A stretch of DNA of 64,000 nt from Lachnospiraceae bacterium (lineage in GTDB: Bacteria; Bacillota; Clostridia; Lachnospirales; Lachnospiraceae), in assembly GCA_017470935.1 (NCBI GenBank), contig JAFUXG010000014.1:38887-102886 (forward strand), given 5' to 3'. Position numbers and translations under genes: made by a program. The notes under the pieces are model-generated. The model did not search any database. It was not told the origin of the DNA and saw only the letters and a program-made list of their open reading frames with translations. Positions 10,401 through 17,343 of this stretch are shown in pieces; position 1 is the first letter of the stretch, and every line of letters starts with the position of its first letter.

Positions 10401-10657
10401 AGCCGGTCAGCAAGGTTAAGCTGAAAGCCTCTAAGAAGACAGTGAAGGCAGGCAAGAGCCTGAAGCTTAAGGCAACAACCACTCCTTCTAAGAAGAAGGC
10501 AAGCAACAAGCTATACTGGAGCTCATCGGATGAGAGCATTGCTACTGTAACCCAGAAGGGTGCTGTCAAGGGCATCAAGAAGGGTAAGGTCAAGATCACT
10601 GCAACCGCTCTTGACGGAAGCGGCAAGAAGGCAACGGTGAAGATTACGGTGAAGTGA
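4451..10657 (+). CDS. Giant secreted GH9 endoglucanase with N-terminal carbohydrate-binding modules and Big_2 repeats
   Basis: This 2,068-residue product has a signal peptide ending near AAA at about residue 36. A beta-sandwich carbohydrate-binding-like module (about 37-165) and a second CBM-like module (about 166-273) follow, then a Gly/Ser linker (about 279-292) and a GH9 catalytic domain (about 300-735). The GH9 motifs are intact: GGFHDAGDH with Asp362 and Asp365, YPHHRAAS with His661/His662, and the NEVALDYNAGF signature with the acid Glu707. About seven bacterial Ig-like Big_2 domains run from 755 to about 1420. A Fn3-like unit, an Ala/Gly/Val-rich repetitive segment likely to form a beta-solenoid (about 1610-1840) and two more Big_2 domains follow. 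No LPXTG or SLH anchor is visible. The AGGGAGG site eight bases upstream fixes the start. Expected role: hydrolysis of cellulose or beta-glucans outside the cell. Confidence 0.9.
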   Translation: MQRGRSVKRRIMAWVLSLVMVASVIMVPAGKVKAAAVEVVLGADSSEKMATADGEGHVEIGYSAPSDYNTTDKLVAAGINKLQVTFKTVSYTASGDAGAQAFINYDGGWKSQWINLSQGTEQTVTLDLSAYLTSGKNITSFGIQFANITGSLSYQIISAKLIGPGTWDVEDSNVSMSYTAQEQYNSYIEYKFTVENGSNSAINGDLVIQFDQTREKNWWMDNYNISLSGSTLTISNLSIPANSSSDAIQVQLKPIGASITSVSFSGKGISATGTTLNPSGSSSGGSSSGGGSLSDTTTDLNLDIEYNYAKLLQESLYFYDANMCGPDVSETAGLGWRGDCHTYDQTAVYNGKTIDVSGGFHDAGDHVKFGLPQGYAATVLGLDYYVFKDAFDELGQTDHYQKIMDYFCDYFVRCTVYDSSNNVEAFCYQVGEGNSDHGYWGAPELQKTARPAYFATSSNPATDEVSVAIAALALHAYNFPDSPKSATYLNTAEKLFTFVKKNSKGCATEGAGSFYASSDWKDDYCTAAAALALATNNNTYATDLSANYSSLTTDWVLTWDNTWPAAALLKGDWNNVSAFASYGNTNTAQGFKFINYWGSARYNANCQFLGLAYDKNFDKLDVTKGNYSSWATGQMKYLLGNNTNKRCFVVGYNANSSQYPHHRAASRSGDAREVRADHYTLLGALVGGPSDTNDSYADLQTDYNCNEVALDYNAGFVGAAAGLYLLHKNDADAVNTLAEDTELSAIGVTSFYHRPDEVTVEITGLSFEEDTITLEKGKTKTITPTIEPANATNKKLTWTSSDAEVAEVSSKGMITAKKAGTAIITAKSGEVSATLPVKVIVRPTGITINKESLSLTTASGNNAVQLLAEVAPSDVTEADVVWTSSNTEVVTVTADNENSRSASVSVVGKGSATIIAKIEGTDFEAECPVTVTVPLTGISLTKDGKAVTAIELERGDSIAITTKGTDGIIAKPVPADAVLGDLSFSSSNGECVSVDEEGVITAIKKGTANINVTSGAISAALAVKVVVKPTGITLTKSALSMTTTGDASAAALTAVIEPEDADDVNIQWSITPEGVATVTKQEGAALTADVKAQTAGTAKITAAVEGYDDLKAECNVAVGIEVTSLSVTPDKLAIKVGGEPVSLTATADVGDGADIKDVRYAWGSSDSRAVMISENKENANPTTIKATAPGEANVTVSAGGKEALCNVVSILPIDSVVITNGKDDLDVSSGNPMLSLTKGDEVTLGTKVLPKGATDSEVVSWKLADGAAADIISINNKGEVKASKTGNTKIEVTVGKDITNGNTINNTKIVTIDVDVTNYAKAVDIARDEEKKTTGSVEIGKDLNLEAVLSPADCDTPAEIAWTASNTSNDVSEYVTLSNADSKKVTITAKKSTGNDKPITIMVAVTPAAGKTPITAEYVLTITKQAQTAPVINDIKVAERTDSSITVSVDPQASEDAKYEYSFDGGTNWQESSTITGLPVAKGAKVMVRLAGDEEHEASPAGVTGAGAEYSVITGTLLDKDSNPYVIDVSRLPGGANYNEADEFKDAYVNALYISDNGSVKEPSATYEDGKLILLPGRDYKLVGSNNSLIISYKQDETASGTGSEDNTTVTLDNAAIKTVDAQATIKISGKTTVDGDIKADKVEVTDDAKEIKVSGDVDADTVNVAAGKGEVSVTGKVSADKVSVSSGTVKVDNGIKAASEAAITGGTVEATGDKDTAAIEAAAVSISGGSVTATGTEGGAAIKGDTVTVSGGDVTATGKDEGSAAITGATVELNGGTVAATAGAGAAAIEGTDAVTIGSSVKLSVNSSKKSDGTVVAAINSKAITIDENADIKADDNAKTNLFSVTPKDTNGVTVDITKYTGKTGEKEPVPQPKEGTGQSDGRDQTPQPIKATAMTITAGVKGAAGVTLSGTYQLALKKTLTVAAAFSPENAVSESVTVTSSNPKVVAVSGLKLTAKKAGTAKITVASENGLTKTFSVKVMKKPVSKVKLKASKKTVKAGKSLKLKATTTPSKKKASNKLYWSSSDESIATVTQKGAVKGIKKGKVKITATALDGSGKKATVKITVK

Positions 10658-10773
10658 TAAGGATGTCAAAGCATAGGCAGAATGCTTGTTGTAGAATCGC
10701 AAGAGCCGAGTAAAAAAAACAAAAGAGAACAGGAATGAGAAGCATATAGTTTTTATTAATAGGTAATCATAGG

Positions 10774-10820
10774 CAGTCCATATTGCACCATGAAAAATTG
10801 TGCAATATGGGCTGTTTTTC
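10774..10820 (+). terminator. Rho-independent terminator after the cellulase gene
   Basis: A 15-bp stem (CAGTCCATATTGCAC with GTGCAATATGGGCTG, one G-T pair) and an 11-base loop are followed by TTTTTC. The rest of the gap 10658-10953 holds only the promoter listed next. Confidence 0.85.
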
Positions 10821-10866
10821 TATTGTTTATTAGATAAAATTGCCAATTTTGTCAACGCCTTGAAGG

Positions 10867-10895
10867 TTGCTTTTTTTAGCATAATATGGTATAGT
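10867..10895 (+). promoter_or_regulatory. Promoter for the YD-repeat-like secreted protein
   Basis: TTGCTT at 10867-10872 and TATAGT at 10890-10895 are 17 bp apart, with a TGG extended -10 immediately upstream of the -10 box. The coding start is 59 bp downstream. Confidence 0.5.
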
Positions 10896-10953
10896 GCTGA
10901 GTGGGAAAAAGATTGGATTGCTTTTTCATTTTATTTTTTAAGGAGGATAAGAT

Positions 10954-12600
10954 ATGAAGAGAATTAATCTCAAGAGAAGCGCAGCATTGGCGTTGGCAGC
11001 AGTTACTATCCTTGGTGGTATTGTTGTTCCGCAGGCCACAGCGCAGGCAGCCGGTAAATCAACCGTTTATCTCGTAACAGAGAGCCAGAGTAATGGCGGC
11101 GGTAAGACAAAGTATTCTTATAACAGCAAGGGACTTTTGACAAAGGAGGTATACACAAGATCTTCAAAGAGCAAATCTTCGGAGGATTCGTATACGTCTA
11201 CATCAAAGTATAGCTATAACAAGAAGGACCGTGTTGCAAAGTCAGAGTACAGCAGTGTCAGCACATCAGTTAATTATGACTTGGAGTATACAGATTCAAA
11301 CAACGGAAGAGAGTTTTCTGACAGAAAGCCTGCTGAGGCCGGAAAGAATCCTACAACTACTACATACAAGTCAAATTCTTCTACATCATATACATATGAC
11401 AAGAAGGGTAACGTAACACAGAAGGTCACTACAAGCACATCTTTGTCATTGCCTGAGAACAGTACATCAACAAATGAGGGCACAACCCGTACATATATTT
11501 ATTCACGTTATGATGAAAATGATAACAAGATTGAGGGAACAGGCCAGTATGTTGATGCGGCATATAAGACAGTATATGAATATACATATTCAGAGAATCC
11601 AGACGGATCACGTACATATGTAAGCAAGAGAACCTCAACATCACTGGATGAGGAAAAGAGTACAGCAACTAATCTTCAATATGTCACAACAGTTTCAACA
11701 GATACAACAGTTTCAAAGACACAGACAGTTACTACAGCAACATATACATATGACAAGAAGAAGCGTGTTAAGAAGGCTGTATATGATACAGTAGAGACAA
11801 CTAATTCAACAGAGACAGATGTATATAATTACACAGATGGCACTTCAAATACAGATGAAACAGTAAGAACAACTGTTAAAACATCACGCAGCACAGATAC
11901 ATATACATATAACAAGAAGGGTAAGGCAACAAAGGTTGTAACTTTTTCTGAGCCTGATGTTTCAAATGTAACTGATGCTTCGTATACATACACATATCAG
12001 ACAACGGACAGCACAGGAGCAGTTAAGACTAATACAACCAAGTCTTCAAGCAATACTACAACTGCTAATGGTACAAGAACAAGAACCTCAACATCATATA
12101 ACAGTGACGGTTCTACAAGCAGTACAACAAAGGCAGTACCATATCCTGCAAATACAACAACTTATACTACTACAATTAAATATGACAAGAAGGGTAATGT
12201 TAAGTCTACATCAGGAAAGACTGTAGAGACTAACAACAGAGTGTATACATATACTGTTAATACTGATGGTGACAGGGAGATTCAGTACAATATGCTCACT
12301 AATTCTGATGGATCACAGAGCAAGGATTATGATTCTCCTGTATATACAACAAGAACTTATACATCAACAAGTTCAAACAGCAAAGAGGTTGAGCTTAAGA
12401 AAAATACTGCTCGTCTTACAAAGGCAGTTGGAATGTATAAGAGCCTTGGTGAGGGAGAAAGTGATTCTTCATATAGTGTAAGCCGTACTACATATAAGGT
12501 TAAGGCTAAGAAGGTTGCTAAGAGCGCTGCTTCATCTGCTAATAAGCAGCAGTGGATCATGCAGAACGGCAGCTATAATGGTGTTATGGGATTACAGTAA
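10954..12600 (+). CDS. Secreted Ser/Thr-rich protein with YD-like repeats
   Basis: The signal peptide starts MKRINLKRS and ends near AQA-A at about residue 33. The 548-residue body is extremely rich in Thr, Ser, Tyr and Lys. It carries at least six degenerate units of the form Y-x-Y-(N/D)-K-K-G-x-V (for example TYTYDKKGNVTQKV and TIKYDKKGNVKS), which resemble the YD repeats of Rhs/wall-associated proteins. No toxin, autoprotease or anchor domain is visible. The N-terminus strongly resembles that of the next protein, suggesting a common export signal or duplication. It has its own promoter, an AAGGAGG site and a terminator, so it is monocistronic. Function is unknown; a fibrous surface or matrix protein is a reasonable inference. 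Confidence 0.7.
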   Translation: MKRINLKRSAALALAAVTILGGIVVPQATAQAAGKSTVYLVTESQSNGGGKTKYSYNSKGLLTKEVYTRSSKSKSSEDSYTSTSKYSYNKKDRVAKSEYSSVSTSVNYDLEYTDSNNGREFSDRKPAEAGKNPTTTTYKSNSSTSYTYDKKGNVTQKVTTSTSLSLPENSTSTNEGTTRTYIYSRYDENDNKIEGTGQYVDAAYKTVYEYTYSENPDGSRTYVSKRTSTSLDEEKSTATNLQYVTTVSTDTTVSKTQTVTTATYTYDKKKRVKKAVYDTVETTNSTETDVYNYTDGTSNTDETVRTTVKTSRSTDTYTYNKKGKATKVVTFSEPDVSNVTDASYTYTYQTTDSTGAVKTNTTKSSSNTTTANGTRTRTSTSYNSDGSTSSTTKAVPYPANTTTYTTTIKYDKKGNVKSTSGKTVETNNRVYTYTVNTDGDREIQYNMLTNSDGSQSKDYDSPVYTTRTYTSTSSNSKEVELKKNTARLTKAVGMYKSLGEGESDSSYSVSRTTYKVKAKKVAKSAASSANKQQWIMQNGSYNGVMGLQ

Positions 12601-12635
12601 GATAACCTCAGAACAGATAATAAGACTATTAAAAC

Positions 12636-12669
12636 TGGGTGTGGAATCATATGTTCCACACCTGTTTTT
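12636..12669 (+). terminator. Rho-independent terminator after the YD-repeat gene
   Basis: GGTGTGGAA and TTCCACACC form a perfect 9-bp stem followed by TGTTTTT. The next gene starts 35 bp later, so some read-through into it is likely. Confidence 0.85.
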
Positions 12670-12703
12670 GCAGACATACCAATCGACACAAGGAGGATAA
12701 TAC

Positions 12704-15700
12704 ATGAGAAGAATTAATTTAAGAAAAAGCATTACTGCTTTTGCTCTTGCAGCAGTTATGGCGGCAGGCATTGTTCCGGCTGCTCCTGCAAGCGCTGATA
12801 CAGTGAAGGTTTCTGAGGTGACCGGTCTTGGTGTCCTTCCGGCAGCTCCGGCAGCCCCGACCATTGCATTGAAGGATTCGGTAGTAAGTGGACAAACTAC
12901 ACGAAGCTGGACATTTAATTACAGTAATGTTCCGGAAGATGTAAAGTATATGTATCCGGCATATAAATCTTATAATTATACAGATGAGAATGATGCATCG
13001 GGGAAAACTACCTGGAAGGTAACTGAGAAAGATAATCCTGAGTCTGCTGATCCCGCAGATATAAGTTCTTACTCTTATACAATGAGAGTTTTGATATTTA
13101 ATGCAGGTGACAGAACAAAGCCTGAAGGTGGTTCTATGAGTAAGGACAGTGCAGGGAAGTATGTTATTAAAGGGTCATACACTACAGCTTCGCATGTTGA
13201 CTTGGTTGCATATCCTTATTCAACTCTTGAATTTACAGTAGAAGCAAGTGATTTAACACCGGGTAATAAGGAGGTTGTAGCATATTACTTTAATAAGCCT
13301 GCCTATGATTTTGCCTATGATGAGGCTCAGCGTGCAGACTATAAGGCATATTGTGAGGCTTATGTGGCATGGAGAAATGCTTATGAAGCAGCAAAAGATG
13401 CGTGGAAGGCAGCAGGAAGCAATGGTACAGCTCCACAGCTTGACTGGAGTGAAGCTCCTAGTGAGAATGATTATAAAGCAAACAGAAGAGCTGTTTCTGA
13501 AGCAGATTACTATGTGGCTTCAGCACCAGTAGCTATTACAGTTGATTCTGAGGCCTCAATTGATACAATCGTTACTTCGACATCTGTAAAACTCAGTTTT
13601 GGTTCTACTGGCGGAGCAACAGGCTATGAGGTATACCGTAAGGTTGGGAAAAATTATGTGAAGATTGCAACAGTATCGTCTGCAACATACACAGACTCTG
13701 GTCTTTTATCAAAAACCACATATACATACAGGGTCAGACCGTACTATGTTAATTCTACAAATAATACAATAACTTACGGAAAGTATCGTTTTGTTGATGC
13801 TACGACTAAAGGCAGTGCATTTAATCTTAAAGCAACAGTAACAAGCAAGAATAAGATTAAGCTTACATGGAAAAAGGTTAGTGGTGCCACAGGATATGAG
13901 ATATATCGTTCTAATACGGCATCTGATCCCTCAAGTGTGTCTAAGGGTATTTACAACGGATTTGATACCTTTAAGAAGGTTAAGACACTTAAGAAGAGTA
14001 AGAAATCATGGACAGATTCTACCGTTAAGGCTAATGAAGGTTATTCCTATATTGTAAGAGCCATAATGCCTAAGAATAAGAATACTAAGAGTGATTCTAA
14101 TCTGATTATTGAGGGAAGTGTCGGAGCATCTCTTAGATTTGGCTCTATTAGCACGAATGAGGATTATACAGATGCTAAGGGTAATCGTACGATTACTTGG
14201 AACAAGGTATATGGTGCTAATGGATATAAGGTTGAAGAGTATACTTATGATACGACAAAGGGATTCTGGGATTGGACGCCTGTAGTAAATCTGGGCAAGA
14301 ATGCTACAAGCTACAAGTTTGTGGCAGGAATATATTCATATTATAAAGACGCAGAAGCTCAGGCTAAGGGTGAGATATCTTACTCAACTCAGAGAAGGTA
14401 CAGGATTACTCCATATAAATCAGAAACTGTATTGGGAACTGCCTCAATCTTTAATACATATTATTACGAAGGGATGGTACAAAAGGTAAATGCTAAGAAA
14501 GAGGCTTCAGGTATTCGTATTACATGGACACCTGTAAGCGGAGCTGCATATTACGAGGTATATCGTACTAAATCCAGATCAAGAATTAATGATAAAGATA
14601 TAGGTGGTTATAATTCAAATGGAACACCGATAACAGAGTATGTAGATGCATCTGCGCCTGTTACTGTAGATGTTGCAGCATGGAATGCAGCAGTAGATAC
14701 CAGCTATGCAGAGTATAAGACAATCTATGCTCAACAAAAAGCAGCATATGATGCTGAATATAACAAGCAGGTTAAAGCGTATGATGATGCATGTAGCGCA
14801 TATAATGGTTCAGGTGCATATCCAAAGCGGGATGATTATGTAAAGGTAAAAGAAAAGGATTTTATCACTGTTAAGGCTTCTGATTATCTTGATAAATATG
14901 ATAAGCTTGATGCTGTGGATGGCTCGGGTAATCCAAAGGTATATTATTATCAGAATTATTCATATGCGAGAAGCTTATTCACTGATCAGGATGCATCAAA
15001 GGGCGTACTTGATTACTATGGTGACGATATCTATAGTGGTACTATGCATGTTACAAAGAATGATGAGACTACAGCTCTCGGAGCAGATGGAAGGGTTAAT
15101 GTTGCATTTGATTATACAGCTGATCCTGTAGTTGAAGCGGATAATGCTATAAAGCTAGGAGAAAACGGACGTCCACAAGCCGGTGTAACCTATGATTACT
15201 ATGTGGTTGCACATATGGATACAGCGAAGGCTGTTACGGATTACAAAGAATACTATGGGTATACATGGGATGCTATCACTAACAGTTATGTGCCTTCAAA
15301 TACTTCGTATAGAGTGGCTGATGAGACAGCTTGGAGCGGCTATACTACCAAAACAGCACCTATAAGTGACGCATCTATTATTACATATCAGACAACACGT
15401 TCGGCTTATAATAAGGCGGTTACAGGACCTCAGGCTAAGTCTACTGCTTATGCTACAGCTATACCTTATATAAGTACAAAGCAGTATAAGGGTATCAGTA
15501 CAGCTTCTTCTTATGAAGGCAACAGAAATGTTACGGTAGGTGGAATTCATACATCTACTTTAGGTGTAAAGACCTATGGTACCGCAACATATACGTCTAA
15601 GGCAGCAGCTAAGAAACCTACACTTAAGAGTGTTAAGGCAACAAAAGGCAAAGTAACGATTACCATTAAGAAGAAGGTTGCTGGTGCAGATTACTACAAG

Positions 15701-15898
15701 GTATACCGTGCAACTAAGAAGAAGGGTAAGTATCATTCAGTTGGTGTAACAAGTAGTGCTAAGACAACTAAATTTGTTGATAAGAGTGCAGTTAAGGGTA
15801 AGACATATTACTACAAGGTTGTGTCTGTTGTAAAGAATGAGGCTAATGGTGAGCTTGAATCAGCAGCATCAGCGATCAAGAAGGTTAAGGCGAAATAA
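12704..15898 (+). CDS. Large secreted protein with several fibronectin type III-like domains
   Basis: The product is 1,064 residues with a signal peptide (MRRINLRKS start, cleavage after ASA at about 31). At least four Fn3-like sandwiches are marked by the pattern W/I-x-x-V-x-G-A-x-x-Y-(E/K)-V/I-Y-R. They are centred near residues 290-350, 365-440, 595-640 and the C-terminal 95 residues. Between them are long Tyr/Ala-rich segments with no recognisable fold. No catalytic or wall-anchoring motif is seen. The start has a perfect AAGGAGG site. It probably acts outside the cell as an adhesin or scaffold; placement next to the GH9 enzyme suggests a role in substrate contact, which is inference only. 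Confidence 0.7.
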   Translation: MRRINLRKSITAFALAAVMAAGIVPAAPASADTVKVSEVTGLGVLPAAPAAPTIALKDSVVSGQTTRSWTFNYSNVPEDVKYMYPAYKSYNYTDENDASGKTTWKVTEKDNPESADPADISSYSYTMRVLIFNAGDRTKPEGGSMSKDSAGKYVIKGSYTTASHVDLVAYPYSTLEFTVEASDLTPGNKEVVAYYFNKPAYDFAYDEAQRADYKAYCEAYVAWRNAYEAAKDAWKAAGSNGTAPQLDWSEAPSENDYKANRRAVSEADYYVASAPVAITVDSEASIDTIVTSTSVKLSFGSTGGATGYEVYRKVGKNYVKIATVSSATYTDSGLLSKTTYTYRVRPYYVNSTNNTITYGKYRFVDATTKGSAFNLKATVTSKNKIKLTWKKVSGATGYEIYRSNTASDPSSVSKGIYNGFDTFKKVKTLKKSKKSWTDSTVKANEGYSYIVRAIMPKNKNTKSDSNLIIEGSVGASLRFGSISTNEDYTDAKGNRTITWNKVYGANGYKVEEYTYDTTKGFWDWTPVVNLGKNATSYKFVAGIYSYYKDAEAQAKGEISYSTQRRYRITPYKSETVLGTASIFNTYYYEGMVQKVNAKKEASGIRITWTPVSGAAYYEVYRTKSRSRINDKDIGGYNSNGTPITEYVDASAPVTVDVAAWNAAVDTSYAEYKTIYAQQKAAYDAEYNKQVKAYDDACSAYNGSGAYPKRDDYVKVKEKDFITVKASDYLDKYDKLDAVDGSGNPKVYYYQNYSYARSLFTDQDASKGVLDYYGDDIYSGTMHVTKNDETTALGADGRVNVAFDYTADPVVEADNAIKLGENGRPQAGVTYDYYVVAHMDTAKAVTDYKEYYGYTWDAITNSYVPSNTSYRVADETAWSGYTTKTAPISDASIITYQTTRSAYNKAVTGPQAKSTAYATAIPYISTKQYKGISTASSYEGNRNVTVGGIHTSTLGVKTYGTATYTSKAAAKKPTLKSVKATKGKVTITIKKKVAGADYYKVYRATKKKGKYHSVGVTSSAKTTKFVDKSAVKGKTYYYKVVSVVKNEANGELESAASAIKKVKAK

Positions 15899-15955
15899 TT
15901 GATGTGTCGATGATAAAAGTAGCAAGATACATCTAAGCAATCCAATAATTAAAAA

Positions 15956-16001
15956 AGGCTCCGGCTCGTATGTTGAAACATATACGAGCCGGAGCTTTTT
16001 G
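15956..16001 (+). terminator. Strong rho-independent terminator after the Fn3 protein
   Basis: A long GC-rich stem (GCTCCGGCTCGTATG with CATATACGAGCCGGAGC) is followed by TTTTT. It closes the extracellular cluster. Confidence 0.9.
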
Positions 16002-16059
16002 TTTGCAGGGTGATTAATAATACATCCTAAATTATGTCGGTTTGTATGGCTTTTTTATC

Positions 16060-16184
16060 TTCATAAATGTTCATAGAAATTACATTTTTATGAATATTTT
16101 TACATAAATTACATCAAAAATACATAATAAAAATTAAAATTACACAATTTTTCATTGAATTTACATTGAAGTTCATAATTTCAT
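16060..16184. repeat. Helically phased TTCAT/TTACAT array upstream of the Rpn gene
   Basis: Words of the TTCAT or TTACAT type begin at 16060, 16070, 16080, 16100, 16109, 16161, 16151, 16172 and 16180, with near matches at 16120 (ATACAT) and 16140 (TTACAC). Almost all steps are multiples of 10-11 bp, one helical turn. The array leads into the promoter at 16166-16194. It could be a protein-binding array, an UP-element or curved DNA. Confidence 0.5.
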
Positions 16185-16194
16185 TTTCTATAAT
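16166..16194 (+). promoter_or_regulatory. Promoter for the Rpn-family gene
   Basis: TTGAAG at 16166-16171 and TATAAT at 16189-16194 have a 17-bp spacer. The remainder of the 347-bp gap contains only the preceding terminator and the phased repeats. Confidence 0.65.
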
Positions 16195-16245
16195 AGTAGT
16201 ATCAGATGCGCATCCGAAATATCAATTTGGAGGATACAATTTTAT

Positions 16246-17244
16246 ATGGGCAAACTACTTGAAGATATGGATATTATTGACAACTTTCTTATGAACGAGC
16301 TGGCTTCTAATGAGGAGGTTGGGGAACCGGCGTGTAAGGTGATGCTGAGCACACTGCTGGGGAAAAGACTTGGAAGGGTGCATGTGATCGCACAAAGGAA
16401 TCTGACCCCGGGCCGTCCCGGTTACAGGGGAATAATAATGGATGTTGAGGTTGATGAGGACATTGATAATGGTGATAATAATGCACCAGGCATGAATATA
16501 TATGACCTTGAACCACACAGAAAACCCAAGGAGAAGGAGGATCTGCCAAGAAGAATAAGATTCTATCAGGCTAAGATTGATTATAGTAAGCTTAAGAGCG
16601 GAGAGAGAAGCTTTGCAAAGCTGCCTAATCTTTATATTGTGTTTGTGTTAGATTATGATCCCTTTGGATTTGATCAGGTATGTTATACTATTGAGAATGC
16701 CTGTCTTGAAGTACCTGAATTAAAATATGAAGATGGTCTGACCATCAAATATTTCAATACAACAGGTACCATAGGAGGAAATGCTGAAATCAACAATATG
16801 CTGCATTTTATACAACATAGTACGCTTCAGAATGTCGTTGACGACTCAACCAGAAAGATGTATGATTATGTTACAGTAGTTAAGGGAGAGGAGGATACGA
16901 GGATGCGGTATATGTCTTGGGAAGAATATTTTGCGGATGATATAGAAGAGGCAAGGGAACAAGCCATGAAAGAGGGGCGCGAAGCAGGACATGTAGAGGG
17001 ACGTGCAGAGGGACGTGCAGAAGGACGCGCAGAAGGTGAACTTAAGAGGCTTGTGAAACAGATCTGCAAGAAGCTTGTTAAGGAAAAGAGTCTTGAAGAA
17101 ACAGCAGAGGATCTTGAGGAGAATGTGAATGATATAAGAGCAATATATCAAGTGGCATCCGGCTTTTCACCCGATTACGATGCTGATAAGGTGTATGAAA
17201 CGTATATAAAAATGGACAATATGAAAGATGTTGTCGTAAGCTGA
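16246..17244 (+). CDS. Rpn-family PD-(D/E)XK nuclease / putative transposase
   Basis: The protein is 332 residues. The N-terminal ~220 residues match the Rpn/PD-(D/E)XK family often annotated as putative transposase: an opening with fixed-length helices, a core strand with Asp66 in IIMDVEVDED, and a later YQAKID strand with Gln108-x-Lys110. The linker between core strands is longer than usual and rich in Asp/Asn/Pro/Lys. The C-terminus carries tandem AEGR units (residues about 250-262) and then a helical HTH-like tail, as is common in this family. Members are implicated in RecA-independent recombination or in phage defence; a target is not evident here. A GGAGG site 12 bases upstream supports the start. 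The gene has its own promoter and an unusual phased array upstream. Confidence 0.7.
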   Translation: MGKLLEDMDIIDNFLMNELASNEEVGEPACKVMLSTLLGKRLGRVHVIAQRNLTPGRPGYRGIIMDVEVDEDIDNGDNNAPGMNIYDLEPHRKPKEKEDLPRRIRFYQAKIDYSKLKSGERSFAKLPNLYIVFVLDYDPFGFDQVCYTIENACLEVPELKYEDGLTIKYFNTTGTIGGNAEINNMLHFIQHSTLQNVVDDSTRKMYDYVTVVKGEEDTRMRYMSWEEYFADDIEEAREQAMKEGREAGHVEGRAEGRAEGRAEGELKRLVKQICKKLVKEKSLEETAEDLEENVNDIRAIYQVASGFSPDYDADKVYETYIKMDNMKDVVVS

Positions 17245-17303
17245 ATGCATAAGGAGAAAACATTGCTGCCGCGAGGGCGGAAGCAGAAATAATAATGAAA
17301 GTT

Positions 17304-17338
17304 AGAATCGGCGGTCGAATGAACCGCCGATTTTGCTT
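17304..17338 (+). terminator. Terminator between convergent genes
   Basis: AATCGGCGGT and ACCGCCGATT form a perfect 10-bp stem followed by TTTGCTTT. It ends the Rpn transcript and may also serve the converging gene. Confidence 0.8.
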
Positions 17339-17343
17339 TATCT

